64,000 nucleotides of DNA from Cannabis sativa. Lineage: Eukaryota > Streptophyta > Magnoliopsida > Rosales > Cannabaceae. Location: contig NC_083605.1 in the NCBI RefSeq assembly GCF_029168945.1, positions 37,833,280-37,897,279 of the forward strand, in the 5' to 3' direction. The position numbers and the translations under genes were made by a program. This document shows positions 41,521-53,911 of the stretch, piece by piece; position 1 is the stretch's first letter, and the number at the start of each line of letters is the position of its first letter. Below the pieces are notes generated by a model. That model made no database searches. It was not told the origin of the DNA and saw nothing but the letters and a program-made list of their open reading frames with translations.

Positions 41521-42912
41521 AAAGGATCACAAACAAATTCCATGAAAGGTGTGGGGTGTTTCATCTGAAATGGTCCTCACATGGCGAGGGAATGTCCTAG
41601 TCGAGAGAAGTTGAATGCCCTAATCGTACAAGATGGAAGAAGCGGCAGCGAGCAAGAAACTACTTCTAGAATGAATCCTTTACAACTTCTCAATTCTATC
41701 ACTACGAAGAAATCAAATCTGTTCAAAGGTTTGATATATGTGAAGGCGTTTGTCAATGGGAGAGAAGTGACGGCCATGGTTGATTCAGGGGCAACGAATA
41801 ATTTCGTTGCACAGAAGGAAGCAACCAGACTTGTTCTGGAAGTGATCAAGAGTTCAACTCGGTTGAAGGCAGTAAACTCAAAAGAAAAACTGATTCAAAG
41901 ATCTGCTACGGTGATGTTAAAGGTTGGGGCGTGGGAGTCTCAATCCAAACTCATGGTGGTCCCGTTAGATGATTTTGATATGATTCTTAGAGTAGAATTT
42001 CTGAGTGCAGCCAATACAATGGTTGCATCCCATTTGAGAGGGGTTATGATTTGTTTGGAGGACTGCCCATGCTTTGTTGAAGCAATCTCCTCAAGTCAGA
42101 ATAAAGAGATGGGCATTGTGTTGGAATCAGCGACCCGATTCGGGAACTCTATTAAGAAGAAAGGCAACCAGGCGTATGTGGCTACCTTGATAGAGATAAA
42201 ACTAGATCAGTGGGTAGAAGTACCCGATGAAGTGACTCGATTATTGGAGGAGTTTCCCGACACCATGACAGAAGAGTTTCCGAAGGAACTCCCTCCTAGG
42301 AGGGCGATTGATCACAAAATTGAATTAATACCTGGAGCGGTTCTGCCAGCCAAGGCACTGTACAAGATGGGTCCTTCAGAGTTTGAAGAACTCAGAAAAC
42401 AATTGAACGGAATGGTGGAATCCAGATATATGGTGCCCTCCAAAGCTCCATATGGTGCTCCGATATTGTTTCAAAAGAAGTCAGATGGATCGTTGCGAAT
42501 GTTTGTGGATTATAGGGCTTTGAATAAAGTCACAGTGAAGAACAAGTATCCGGTGCCAAATGCGGCAGACTTGTTCGATAGGCTTACAAAAGCATCATAC
42601 TTCACCAAGTTGGACCTCTGGGCGAGGTACTGGCAGGTTCAAATTGTGGTGGGGAACGAAGCAAAGACAACTTGTGTAACAATGTATGGGTCTTTCAAAT
42701 TCTTGATGATGCCTTTTAGTTTGACAAATGCCCCTGAAACATTCTGCAATTTGATGAACGATGTACTATACGAATTTTCGGATCAATTCGTTGTAGTATA
42801 TCTTGATGATATTGTGATTTATAGTAACTCTTTAGAGCAACACTTGCAACATCTAAGGAAGGTGTTGACAAGGCTGAGAGAGGAAAATGTGTACATTAAA
42901 AAGGAGAAATGA
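41521..42912 (+). CDS. Gypsy-D zinc knuckle, protease and reverse transcriptase, mostly open
   Basis: After the TAG the frame has a zinc knuckle in which the second Cys is a stop (CFI*NGPHMAREC), then 443 open codons from 41581. These hold protease with MVDSGATNNFV (about residues 65-75) and DDFDMIL, and RT with PYGAPILFQKKSDGSLRMFVDY, NKYPVPNAADLFDRL, FKFLMMPFSLTNAPETF and the catalytic YLDD in VVVYLDDIVIYSNS (about residues 401-414). Protease and RT acidic residues are intact. It ends with TGA at 42910, one codon into a motif that continues in frame (EFCRKEVKFLGH). The Met at 41581 is internal to the zinc knuckle, so it is not a natural start. Confidence 0.88.
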
Positions 42913-43989
42913 GAGTTCTGTAGAAAGGAAGTGAAATTCCTTGGTCATTGGGTTGGCCAGGGGAAGCTGAGAATGGATGAAGGTAAAATAAAGGCAATCA
43001 TGGATTAGCCTATTCCCACTAAGGTAGCGGAGTCGCGACCATTTTTGGGATTCGCTAATTAGTATCGGAAGTTCATCAAAGGGTACTCAAAGAAGGTGAG
43101 CGTTGTTACTAATCTCCTTAAAAAGGATCAGAAATGGTGTTGGTCCGAAGAATGCAACGAGGCATTTGAGAAGCTGAAAGTAGCAGTGTCTTCGGAACAG
43201 ATAATAAAGTTGCTTGATTTTGATCTACCATTTGAAGTACAAATAGATGCATCAGATTGTGCCTTGGGTGGAGTACTGGTGCAGGATGGTCATCCAATAG
43301 CTTTTGAGAGTCGAAAGTTAATGGATGTTGAACAAAGGTTTTCTACCCATGAGAAGGAAATGGCTGTGGTAGTGCATTGTTTAGATGTGTGGAGGTACTA
43401 TCTTCTAGGAACAAAATTTATAGTGGTGACAAATAATGTGGCCAATACCTACTTTCAATCTAAGAAGAAGCTAACCCCAAAGCAGGCTCGTTGGCAGAAG
43501 TATTTGGCTAAATTTGATTTTTTATGGGTGCATAGATCGGGGAAGCAGAATTAAGTGCCTGATGCACTTAGCCGAAAAGATGTACATGCTTTTGTTGGTG
43601 CGTTGACTCAGTTGAGTACACAACTTTCTTCGACCGGGTGAGGGAGCAGTCACTGGTGGACTTTTTGAGGAAGCATGAAATGGAGAACTTGTGCGGTATT
43701 GGGAAGAAGGTGGACTTTCTCTATGCCAAGGGTGGCAGATTGTTTATATCGAACAGTCGAACTTTAAGAAGGAAATTGCTTAAAGAAACCCACGATACTA
43801 AGTGGGCTGGTCACCCAGGTCTGGTTAGGATGCTAGCTTTACTGTTGAAGTCTTACTATTGGCAGAAGATGGAGCAAGACATAGAGGTCCATGTGAAGAC
43901 CTGTCTTGTATATCAACAAGATAAGAGAGAAAGAAGGCAAGAAGTTGGGTTGCTTCAACCTCTACCAATCCTTGAGAAACCATGGTAGT
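42913..43989 (+). pseudogene. Gypsy-D RNase H and integrase zinc-binding region
   Basis: The frame continues with stops near 43007 and 43061, then opens at 43096-43554 for RNase H: VQIDASDCALGGVLVQ, STHEKEMAVVVHCLDVWRYYL, and VVTNNVAN where the usual T-D-H reads T-N-N, so the third catalytic Asp is Asn. A stop follows at QN*VPDALSRK. After a frame change (43638-43988) the integrase HHCC region appears: ETHDTKWAGHPGLVRMLALL and CLVYQQDKRERR, in which the first Cys of CxxC is kept but the second is Gln-flanked and lost. It ends in a TAG after EKPW, TGG being expected there. It is inactive. Confidence 0.85.
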
Positions 43990-45098
43990 CAATAAGCATG
44001 GATTTTATTGTGAGATTTCTAGAAGTAAAGGGGTTTCGGTCTATCTTGGTGGTGGTGGATCGATTCTCAAAATACGACATATTCATTCCTGCGCCTCATG
44101 CGTGTCCAGCAGATGTGGCAGCAGAATTTATCATGAAAAATATTGTCAAGTACTTTGGGTTGCCCAAAGACATCATAAGTGATTAGGATTCCAAATTCAC
44201 GGAGAGGTTTTGGATGACATTGTACAACATGCTTGGTTCAGACACAAAGTTTTCAACAGAAACCATCCCAAAACTGGAGGATAGACGGAGAGAATGAATA
44301 AGTTGCTTGAAGAGTACTTGCGGCATTATGTTACTGCTAGTCAGAGGAATTGGGTTGAACTGCTTGATGTGGCCCGATTTTGTTATAACATTCAACAATC
44401 TTCTACAACGGGAATGAGTCTAGCAGAGCTTGTCTTAAGAAGACAACCGCTGACGCCACACGAGGTGGCGAAATAGAAGTCTCAAGGTGTCTGCCCAGCG
44501 ACATACTAGTTCGCGAGGGAAAGGACTGAGTTGCTGGAATTGGCCAGGGACAGCCTGGGAAAAGCTTCATGGAGGATTAAGAAATACGCAGACAAGCATA
44601 GGAGAGACTTGGAATTTTCTGTTGGAGATCGAGTGTTGCTGAAACTCACTCCCGAGATTTGGAAGAAGATAACTGATTAACAATATCACAAGGGCTTGGT
44701 CTAGAAATATGATGGTCCCTTCGAGATTGTCCAGAAAGTGGGGGTTGTAACATACAAACTAAAGCTACCGCAATGCTTCAAGCTACATCCGACTTTCCAT
44801 GTTAGTTTCCAGAAGAAATTTCATGAGCACAAAGACGAACGAAGGCAACAGATGGCGTGGGCTCTACCTAGTGTGAGGAAACAATTTGAGAAGAAGTTGT
44901 GAAAGATCCACGATCATCACACTCTTGGAGTCAGTCAAAAGAACTAGAGAATCAAGTAATTGGTTCAATGTGAAGGTGAAGATGTGGCAGATGCTACATG
45001 GGAAAAGGCTATGACTTTGTGGCAGTTTGAATACAAGGTACAGAGCTATATTAGAAATATATCGACGAGGACCTCGATTTCTTCCGGTGGGGGTGGTT
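43990..45098 (+). pseudogene. Gypsy-D integrase core and chromodomain-like end, with polypurine tract
   Basis: MDFIVRFLEVKGF with the first Asp and ILVVVDRFSKYDIFIPAP are followed by PKDIISD, a stop, and DSKFTERFW holding the second Asp. The Glu segment is degraded around 44280. Later pieces read RNWVELLDVARFCYN, KYADKHRRDLEFSVGDRVLLKL, YDGPFEIVQKVGVVTYKLKLP and HPTFHVSFQKK. The end, DVADATWEKAMTLWQFE (about 44985-45035), is chromodomain-like. There are at least six stops. A purine-rich GGTGGGGGTGG at about 45087-45097 is the polypurine tract before the 3' LTR. It is a dead copy. Confidence 0.83.
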
Positions 45099-45110
45099 TG
45101 TGATACCCTA
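45099..45110 (+). repeat. Gypsy-D 3' LTR, first 12 bp
   Basis: TGTGATACCCTA follows the polypurine tract. The last five bases, CCCTA (45106-45110), are duplicated at 63560-63564 as the TSD of gypsy-C, and the LTR continues from 63565. Confidence 0.85.
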
Positions 45111-47192
45111 TGTAAGGCCCTATCAACCAGGGACGCCACGTGTGTGATTTCATAAAATTCATATATAGATACTATATAATTATACCAAAAGTGTGGGTAA
45201 TTAAATTTTTTTTTGTAATTAAAATCAAGCATGTTAAAACTTCTTTATAGCAGAAGATAAGTAATGAGAACTATGGGGACCCCTTGTTTTCAAAATAGTA
45301 CAAACTAGTTTACTAGTACTTTTACAATATAAACTTTGTAATCCCAAAATACTATCAAAACGAATCATGCTTTTCATTGGACCGATACACTGCGACTGAT
45401 AAGTACATTGCAGCTACGACCTCGAGCTCATGGCTGCTCAACCTTTGCTTTCCTCTTACATGCACCATAAAGCACATGTGAGTCACAGAGACTCAACAAG
45501 AAAAGTGAAATAAACAATAACTGATAATACCCATCAGCTCTATCTCATGTCAACATGCTTACACATTTACATAACATCATAAAAGCACAATCTTGGTACT
45601 TTATAAAGTACTCCTTTTACTACTCGTTAACCACGAGCTGTATATGTCACTATCATTGCCCGATGAAGCAAACGATAAGTAAGAAACCTAACCGTAGTTT
45701 CAAGAGTAATTACTCGTAACGGTATTAACCGTTTCCAACCCCTAGGTCATAACCTATGCTCAACAATATCTAATCAAACTCTTGATAATAATCAGGGCCA
45801 TAACCATTCAACCATTAATAATTAGCCATATACGGTGCTACCACTTTTCTTACCTTAGTTCTAAATTCAAGCGTACGGGCTGACTCGAGTGGAAAATAAG
45901 CTAGGCGATCCTGGTCCTATGTCACTACAACGAAAACTCAATAAAACCCTTAATAAAATTTGTGATAACTGACTCTAATTCACACAATCGAACACACCCT
46001 ACTTTCCCCCGGATCGAGCTAGGTTAACCATCTCTAAAACACCCTGAATTTAATTCCGAAAGACACCCCGAATCAGATCGAACTTGAGGAGAAAACCCAA
46101 AATTTCCCCTTACTGGGAAAAATGGTCGGCTGTTTTTCTAAGTGCCTGAAAACAGCCAGCCGTTTTTTCCTGACAGCCATGAAAATTTATGGTTTTTCAC
46201 CCAAAAACCCAATCCAACCTCCACCAAACGTAACCAAACTTTCCAGAACAGTATAATAACATAAACATAACATATCCCAAGCTTCAAATTACAATAGTTC
46301 AATCTCTAACTCAAATTCATAGGCTCAAGTGAAAGAAAATCAATTCCTTTAGTTTCTTCAAACACAACACAATCTCAACAGCCACGAAATCAAATAAAAC
46401 ATGCACAAACAAACCTAATTCAACTAAGAAATCATGCTTAGAACTCATCTAACCCTACAGCCCTGAAAACTAACCAAAACTAACAAAAACCTAGCTTTAG
46501 AAACCTAGGAATTCACCAAAACATGAGGAGGAACTTACCTCAAGGTTCTAGGTTTGCTTGGGGTTTGAGTTCAGCTCTGAAATGGTAGGTTTGCTGAAGA
46601 AAAGAAGTCCCCTAATGGCTGGCTCAAGCTTGCACGAGAGAGAGAAGGAGAGAAGTTGAAGATGGAGAAGTTACTTAGCCTCCAAGTAAGTTAAATAATA
46701 AAATTTCTCTTCTTTTTCTTTCTTTTCTATTTCTTTTTTATAAAAAATATCACAGCCCCTAAATAAAATAAAAAAGAATAAAAGATAAATTATTTAAAGA
46801 ATAATTAAATTACCCTCAAAGCTAAATAATCTCTAAAGTAACCTAAGGGTATTTTGGTAATTTTACTAATCCATCAATCCGACATTCTAATAAAATTCTA
46901 ACCTAATCTGGAATATTCTCAAATAATTCTTCCATTAACGTTGTGACATTACTAACCACATCGCTAAATTTCCACAATTGCTGGGCCCGAAAAATATTTT
47001 ATTTCAAAATTGATATCCTTAGTACTCACATATCCCAATATAATCTACGTAAGTAATAAATTACGCTATTTATTTCATTTTGTAAATTCTCAATAATTAC
47101 CCTAAGCAAGATCATAATCTTCGTTACCAAAATAATTACATATTTAATAAAATATATCTATTTAAATATTATTTATTTTCTGGGACATTACA
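45111..47192 (-). repeat. Gypsy-C 3' LTR (left)
   Basis: This 2082-bp LTR runs from TGTAAGGCCC to GGGACATTACA on the plus strand. It pairs with the split right LTR (161 + 1928 bp) and is clearly more diverged from it than the gypsy-B LTRs are from each other. Confidence 0.94.
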
Positions 47193-47215
47193 ACTATCCC
47201 CCCTTATAGGAATTT
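47193..47215 (-). other. Gypsy-C polypurine tract
   Basis: On the minus strand this reads as a purine-rich CCTATAAGGGGGGATAGT-type tract next to the LTR. Confidence 0.85.
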
Positions 47216-47274
47216 CGTCCTCGAATTTACCTGAAAGGCTCGGGATACAACTCTCGCATCTGCGACTCTAACTC

Positions 47275-48315
47275 TCAAGTCGTTTCTTCAACCTTGCTGT
47301 TATGCCACAGCACTTTAACTAGCGAAATAATCTTGTTCCGCAGCTCCTCTTCTTTCCTGTCCAAAATCTGCACCGATTGTTCTTCATTTGACAGGTCGGT
47401 TTGAAGCTCAATGTCTTCATAACTTAAGACATGAGTTGTATCAGATACATATTTCTGAAGCATCGAGACATGGAATATGTTATGAACCCCAGATAAGGCA
47501 AGAGGTAGAGCCAACCGATAAGCTACCTGACCTACATTCTTAAGAATCTTAAACGGACCAATAAACCTGGGACTCAATTTTCCTTTCTTCCCGAACCTTC
47601 AAATTCCTTTGATTAGGGATACCCAAAGGAAAACAAAATCCCCAATCTGGAATTTAACATCTCTACGCTTTGGATCTGCGTAACTTTTCTGTCTACTTTG
47701 TGAAGCAAGCATACGAGCTCGTATCTTTTCAGTAGCCTCACTCGTTCTTTGGACAGCCTCAGGTCGAAGATACCTACGTTCGCCAGCTTCATCCCAGTGA
47801 ATAGGTGAAAGACATTTCCTTCCATAAAGCATCTGATACGGAGTCATGCCAATGGTACTCTGATAACTATTGTTATAAGAGAACTCAATCAGAGGTTGGT
47901 ACTTGTTTCAAGAACCTTCAAAATCCATTACACATGCCCTTAAAATATCCTCAAGTATCTGGATAGTCCTCTCAGATTGACCATCGTTTTGAGGATAAAA
48001 AGCTGTACTAAATTTTAATTTAATACCCATTGCTTGCTGTAAGCTTACCTAGAATTTGGATGTAAATTTGGGATCTCGATCTGAAACTATTGACGTTGGG
48101 GCACCGTGAAGCCGAACTATCTCCTTGATATATAAATTAGCATATTGATCCACTGTATACGTTGTCCTCACCGGGAGAAAGTGAGCAGACTTCGTATATC
48201 GATCAACTATCACCCAAATAGAATCATAATACCCTACTGTTCTGGGCAATCCCACTACAAAATCCATGGTGATGTCTTCCCATTTCCATTCCGGAATCTT
48301 TAGAGGTTGAAGCAA
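47275..48315 (-). pseudogene. Gypsy-C integrase core and C-terminal region
   Basis: The minus strand encodes [20 protein letters not shown] with the first Asp, [28 protein letters not shown] with the second Asp, then a stop near 48049. [14 protein letters not shown] with the Glu follows, and a stop near 47905. Further on are [20 protein letters not shown] and [18 protein letters not shown], a stop near 47599, then PRFIGPFKILKNVGQVAYRL and ISLVKVLWHNSKVEETT. All pieces share one frame, so only nonsense codons disable it; two replace expected Trp. Integrase would insert the cDNA. It matches gypsy-A integrase closely. Confidence 0.9.
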
Positions 48316-49170
48316 ACCTACTGGCCTCTGGTGCTCTGCTTTAATTTGTTGACAGGTTAAGCATCTTCACACATATTGAACAATATCCCTCTTCATACCC
48401 GACCACCAGTATAAAGCTTTCACATCATGATACATCTTGGTTGTTCCCGGGTGTAAGGAGTACGGTGTAGTATGAGATTCATCAAGAATCTCCTGTATGA
48501 TTTCTTTGTCAATCGGTAAACAAATTCTGTTCTTGTATCGCAACAACCCATGAGATAAACACGGAAAGTCTTTTGCTAATCCGGCCTTTAACTTCTCCTT
48601 ATGCCCCTGTACCTCAAGATCACTTTGTTGAGCTGCTCTAATTCTTTCCAATAAATCAGATTGCAGGGTAATGTTGGCAAGTTTTCCAATTACAAATTCA
48701 ATTCCCGCTCTAGTCATATCCTCAGCCAGCTCTGCTGAAATTTTCTTTAGTTCACAAGCTTGCCCTGGTCCTTTTTGACTCAGAGCGTCCGCTACCACAT
48801 TTCCTTTTCCAGGGTGGTAGAGAATTTGACAATCATAATCTTTGACCAGTTCTAACCATCGTTGTTGCCTCATATTTGAATCCTTCTGAGTGAAAAAGTA
48901 CTTGAGGCTTTTGTGATCAGTATAAATCTCACACTTCTCACCATAAAGATAGTGACGCCAAACTTTCAATGCAGAAACAAGGGCTGCTAATTCAATATCA
49001 TGAGTAGGATATCGTTGTTCATACTCTTTCAACTGCCTGGATGCATAAGCAATCACTTTCTCTGACTGCATAAGAACACAGCCTAACCCTTACTTGGCTG
49101 CATCACAATAAATCACAAACTTTTCATCACTCTTTGGTAAGGTTAACACAGGAGCAGGAATCAACCTTTG
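48316..49170 (-). pseudogene. Gypsy-C RNase H and integrase zinc-binding region
   Basis: In the same frame as pol, with stops at about 49170 and 49090, this encodes RNase [17 protein letters not shown] with its Asp, [22 protein letters not shown] and [17 protein letters not shown]. The tether [15 protein letters not shown] and the HHCC region [20 protein letters not shown] and [10 protein letters not shown] follow, before a stop at about 48367 and CLTCQQI beyond it. One stop (K* before GLG) fits a Gln codon changed by C to T. The catalytic residues are present. Confidence 0.88.
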
Positions 49171-50730
49171 TTACAGTTCTTGGAAACTACTTTCACACTT
49201 ATCAATCAAAACGAACTTGCAGTTCTTTTGAGTCAGCTCTGTTAAGGGCGTAGAAATCTTTGCAAAGCCCTCAACAAACCTTCTATAATATCCTCCCAAT
49301 CCCAGGAAACTTCTAACTTTGGTTGCTGACTTAGGTCGACGCCAATCTCGTACCGCTTCAATCTTCACTGGATCCACTAAAATACCATCTTTACTTACCA
49401 TGTGTCCCAAAAAATTCACCTGAGGTAACCAAAATTCACATTTCTTAAACTTGGCATACAACTTATGCTCCCTGAGACGTTGCAATACAATTCGAAGATG
49501 TCTTTCGTGAGTTTCTTTTGAGTCTGAATAGATTAGAATATCATCAATAAAGACAATAACAAAATCATCCAGAAAGTCTTTGAACACTCGGTTCATCAGG
49601 TCCATAAACGCTGCTGGGGCATTTGTTAATCCAAAGGACATTACTAGAAATTCATAGTGGCCATACCGGGTCTGGAAAGCTATTTTGGGAATATCCTCTT
49701 CCCGAATCATCAGCTGGCGAGAACCAGACCGAAGATCGATCTTAGAGAAGACGGTCTTTCCACGCAGCTGATCAAATAAATCATCTATCCTTGGCAAAGG
49801 GTACTTATTCTTCAATGTCAACTTGTTTAACTCCTGGTAATCAATGCACATTCGTAAAGTTCCATCTTTCTTTTTCACGAACAAAACTGGTGCACCCCAA
49901 GGTGAAGTACTAGGTCTAGTGAATTTTAAATCCATCATCCCCTGTAATTGCACTTTTAACTCTTTCAACTCTGTAGGTGCCATCCTGCAGGGAGCTTTCG
50001 ATACAGGCTCTACCCCCGGTATTAGATCAATCTCAAAATCAATTTCACGTTCTGGTGGTAACCCCGGTAACTCCTCTAGAAACACATCCAAAAATTCTCG
50101 AACCACTAGGACATGCTCCGGTCCCGCTAGTGGTTCCCTGGCAATATCCACAACATTTGCTAAGAAACCAATGCACCCCTCACACAACAAATCTCTTGCC
50201 TTAAGTGTTGAAATTAAGGGAATTCGGGATCCCTGCATCTTCCCCACAAATACAAAGGGGTCCTCGCCCTTAGGCTGAAAAGTCACCTTTTTTCTCTTGC
50301 AATCAATAATGGCGTTGTATTTAACAAGCCAATCCATCCCCAAAATAACATCAAAATCCTCCAAATTCAATTCTATCAGATCAACTGATAACTCTCTTCC
50401 TTCCACAAATATTGGAAGGGATCGAACCCACCTGTTGGAGATAACTAACTCCTTAGTAGGCAGCAAGGTTCCGAAACCTCTAGAAAGCACATCACCAGGT
50501 CTATTCAACTTTTCAAATATTCTACTTGAAATATAAGAATGCGTTGCACCAGAATCAATTAGAACAGTCAATAAAGTACCAGCAACAGAAAGTTGACCTG
50601 TGACAGTGGAAGGACCAGCATCAGCCTCAACTTGAGTCCGGGAAAACACTCGATCAGGAGCGGGTGTATCATTCTTCTTTTGCTCTAGTCGTAGCAGCTG
50701 TGGACAATTTCTCTTCATGTGACCCACCAC
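49171..50730 (-). CDS. Gypsy-C protease and reverse transcriptase, open frame
   Basis: This 519-codon uninterrupted frame starts in the zinc knuckle. The full [14 protein letters not shown] lies just upstream in the same frame, so the first Met is internal. Protease follows with [14 protein letters not shown] (about residues 55-68) and [12 protein letters not shown] has [35 protein letters not shown], the catalytic FIDD in [12 protein letters not shown] (about residues 390-402), [16 protein letters not shown] and [16 protein letters not shown]. These process the polyprotein and copy element RNA. All catalytic residues seen are intact. The frame stops just before RNase H. It is the most complete gypsy-C segment. 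Confidence 0.9.
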   Translation of the reverse strand: MVGHMKRNCPQLLRLEQKKNDTPAPDRVFSRTQVEADAGPSTVTGQLSVAGTLLTVLIDSGATHSYISSRIFEKLNRPGDVLSRGFGTLLPTKELVISNRWVRSLPIFVEGRELSVDLIELNLEDFDVILGMDWLVKYNAIIDCKRKKVTFQPKGEDPFVFVGKMQGSRIPLISTLKARDLLCEGCIGFLANVVDIAREPLAGPEHVLVVREFLDVFLEELPGLPPEREIDFEIDLIPGVEPVSKAPCRMAPTELKELKVQLQGMMDLKFTRPSTSPWGAPVLFVKKKDGTLRMCIDYQELNKLTLKNKYPLPRIDDLFDQLRGKTVFSKIDLRSGSRQLMIREEDIPKIAFQTRYGHYEFLVMSFGLTNAPAAFMDLMNRVFKDFLDDFVIVFIDDILIYSDSKETHERHLRIVLQRLREHKLYAKFKKCEFWLPQVNFLGHMVSKDGILVDPVKIEAVRDWRRPKSATKVRSFLGLGGYYRRFVEGFAKISTPLTELTQKNCKFVLIDKCESSFQEL

Positions 50731-51785
50731 CCCACAGTGGAAACAGGCCCTGGCTTGACACTCGCCCTGGTGGCGCCTTTTACATCTCGGACATTCAGGA
50801 GAAGTCCGCCAGTTTTCGTTCCCACCATGACGGAAACCTTGGTTACCCTGGAACCTTTTATTTGGGCCTGCAGCTAATAATTCACTAGGTCTTTTCTTCC
50901 GGTCACCGGGATCAGTACCCCTACCAGGACCAGCACCTGATGTTTGCTTCCATGAATCTCTTCTGGCAATATTTTTCTTTTGTATCAGAGCTTCTGCACC
51001 CTTAGAAACTAGAGCCAGTTCAACTATTTGAGCATAAGTTCGAGCAACCCCGGTTGTTTAGAAGCAACAATCACATCTCGTGCTATATGTTCATCCAACC
51101 CTCGAATGAACTTTGCTTTCCTAGCAGCATCAGTAGCCACCTCATCTGAAGCAAACTTTGCGAGTCGATCAAACTTAGTGGCATACTCTGTCATAGTCAT
51201 GGTGCCCTGAGTAACGTATAAACTCTTCTGCCTTTGCCACCCGAATAGATTCATTATAATACTTCTCATAAAACAAGGTCCAAAAGGCTTCCCAGGTCAT
51301 GTTATTCAGATCATGACCCTGAGATACAATCTCCCACCAAATACAGGAATCATCTCGCAGCATATAAGTAGCACACCTGACCCGGTCATTATTTTCTACC
51401 GCATAAAATCAAAAATGGATGTTATCATAATCGTCCATTGCTTTGCCTTGAGTGGATCAGCACCACCCACAAACACTGGCGGGTTCTGCTTCCGGAACCG
51501 CTCATACAAAGGTTCTGAATGTTTCCCTGCATTCGGTGGCACTACCAGAGGTGCCGGAAGATCAGGGTTAAGGTTTAGAGCAGGCTGAGCTCGCTGCTCT
51601 CTCAATTTTCTGATTTGCTCCCCCTCCTGCCGAATAGTCTCTTGCATTTCAGCATATAACTCTTCCCAATTTGGTGGTGGTGGAAGGTTCTCGCCCTCAC
51701 CAGGAGCCCTGAGCCCAGCAAGCTTGCGGTTACCCCTACCAGTCCGCCTCGGGTGCATAACTATACACATGCGGTCACATTCCAT
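50731..51785 (-). pseudogene. Gypsy-C gag
   Basis: Gag starts at about 51785 or at the downstream MHPRRTGRGNRK (51755). It holds a charged, Gln-rich segment (WEELYAEMQETIRQEGEQIRKL), the Gag domain start [27 protein letters not shown], and a stop near 51396. Frame changes follow: ICWWEIVSQGHDLNNMTWEAF (51363-51175) and TMTEYATKFDRLAKFASDEV with KAKFIRGLDEHIARDV (51269-51024). Near 50760 is the tandem Cys-rich [12 protein letters not shown] and [14 protein letters not shown] zinc knuckle, open into pol. Gag would form particles and bind RNA. It is disabled by frameshifts near 51360 and 51030. Confidence 0.85.
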
Positions 51786-51981
51786 GTAATAAGAATACTA
51801 ATAAGTATTTTCATATATTATAGTACTGCCCACACCATTCCGATATCAACACAATTAAAATAATCAGGCAATCAGAAAATTAACAAACTATCTTTTAACT
51901 AAAAGCTTACTGAACCATGAGTCGATCAAGTCCTTGCAGCCAATGTACATATCAAACCAGTCTTCAGGATCTAAAAACCTT

Positions 51982-51993
51982 GCTCTGATACCA
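51982..51993 (-). other. Gypsy-C primer-binding site (initiator Met tRNA)
   Basis: GCTCTGATACCA is the reverse of TGGTATCAGAGC and lies three bases from the 5' LTR at 51997. Confidence 0.92.
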
Positions 51994-51996
51994 TGT

Positions 51997-52157
51997 TGTA
52001 ACGCCCTATCCAATAGGGACACCACGTGTGTGCTTTTATAAAATTAATATATATATAGTATATAATTATACCAAAAGTGCGGGTAATTAATTTTTTTTTT
52101 TTGCAACTAAAATCAAGCATGTAAAAACTTCTTCATAGCAGAAGATAAGTAATGAGA
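51997..52157 (-). repeat. Gypsy-C 5' LTR, inner 161 bp
   Basis: TGTAACGCCC onward matches 45111-45270 with many substitutions. It ends in TGAGA (52153-52157), duplicated at 61627-61631 by gypsy-B insertion. Confidence 0.93.
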
Positions 52158-53279
52158 TGTAAAGCCCGCTTAGTTAATTTGGAAATTAGCTGTTGTTTAT
52201 GTTTAATTATGAAATTATTTATAGCTATTTAAATAATTTATTACTGTTATTTATGGAATTCAGAAATGCATGATTATGTCGTCAGTAGTTTTTATATTTT
52301 GCATTTCCGGTGTCCGGTATTTTGGAACTCGGCGTTTGGCTCAGTAGAAATCACAACCTAGTATGTTAGTAATTTGGGGACGGGTTTTAGACATTGGGAA
52401 TGTCGGGAATGGCCGGGAATTTAGAATGTCCCAAAAATACCCCTTTAGTATGATTTATGTGATTTTATGGTGGAGGGGCAAAATGGTCTTTTTGCCCCAT
52501 TAGTATTTTGTCTTTTGTGATTTTATGAAATGGAAAAATAAATGCTTAATTGTTTAATTAATGGCTGAAATAAAATGAGTTATGTGATTTATATTCTTCT
52601 TTTCTCAAACATTCAACACTTAGTCAAAACTTAAGAAATTTTCAAAAACACTCAAAGCTCTCTCTCTCTCCCTCTTTTCGGCCAAAGCTTGGGCTGCTAG
52701 GGCTGGGATTTTTCTGCTCAAAGCTTGTGATTTTCAACTCATCCTTGTGTAATTCTAGTCAAGGTGTGATCTCTTGTAAATTCCCTTTTGTGTTTTCTTG
52801 AATTTTATGTGAAATTGATGAAATGCATGCATGATTTTGGTATATGTTGCTGCTGTGATTTTCTTGTTGATATATGTGGTTTAAAGCATGTTAATTGATA
52901 TTAATTGAGCTATGTTGAAAGCATGTAGGTTAGATTGTTAAAGCTTTGAGTTTTCTTTGCAAAAGTTATAAATTTTTGAAGGAAATGGTTCATTTTGTTC
53001 TGTGAAGTTGCTGTATGTTCTTGTGTGTTTTCAGAAGCTATTTCAAGCTTATTTGAGTAGAATTAACTAGGTTTGGATGCATGTTTGTGGATTTAACCAA
53101 GTTTGAGTTTTGGAACTCAAAGCTTGGTCTTTAATGGTGATTTTTGCCTCTGTGTTTTCTGGGTAGTTTTGAGGCCTTAGATTTGTTCTTTGGGGTGTTT
53201 AGAACAGGTCTGGAAAGTTTGGTACCAATTGGGGTTGAATTGGTCGAGTTATGAGAATTTTAGTTGGCTGCCTGCGAGG

Positions 53280-53371
53280 AACCGGAATTCCGGTTGTACA
53301 TCCGGAATTCCGGATGAGGGTTCTGAATTTTCCAGAACCGGAATTCCGGTTGGGCAACCGGTCTACCGGTT
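53280..53371. repeat. Four-palindrome cluster, gypsy-B 5' LTR
   Basis: The 16-bp elements are at 53280, 53300, 53336 and 53356, with the same sequences and spacing as in gypsy-A. Confidence 0.95.
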
Positions 53372-53707
53372 GGGGAATTTTTTCGAACCCTAGTTTTCCT
53401 CGTTTTTATGTTTTAGGGGGTATTGCCATGCTTTTTATCGATAGGGAAACTTTTAGTTCCTAGTTTTAGTCCCCGGGAAGTGATTTAGCGTGTCACTTAT
53501 AGCGTTGTGATTTTTATGGTTTAGGAGCCAGTAATCCGTCGCTCAGCTTCAGTTCCAGTCAGGTTGACCGGCACACCTGAAATCGGAATCCAAGTAAGAT
53601 TAGTATAACAGTATGCATATGTAGATTACATGTTTAGCGTGCATGTAGGAAGCCTGCTAGATTACATTAGTTATGTATTTAGGCTTCGAACCATCCAACC
53701 CTGTCAC

Positions 53708-53863
53708 GTCGGTACAGGCTGGAGTATGACCAGCAGCCGGAGTATGACCGGTTTGACCGATCAGGCTGACATTTTGTTGGTGGTTCAGTGCTATTGACCT
53801 ATCCCGTCGGTACAGGCTGGAGTATGACCAGCAGCCGGAGTATGACCGGTTCGACCGATCAGG
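53708..53863 (+). repeat. Two-unit tandem repeat in gypsy-B 5' LTR
   Basis: Two units of the CGGTACAGGCTGGAGTATGA class lie at about 53708-53765 and 53806-53863. Gypsy-A LTRs have three. Confidence 0.9.
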
Positions 53864-53911
53864 AGGATACCTGTCAATAGTACCGTCCCTATGAACGTTC
53901 AAAACTCAGTA

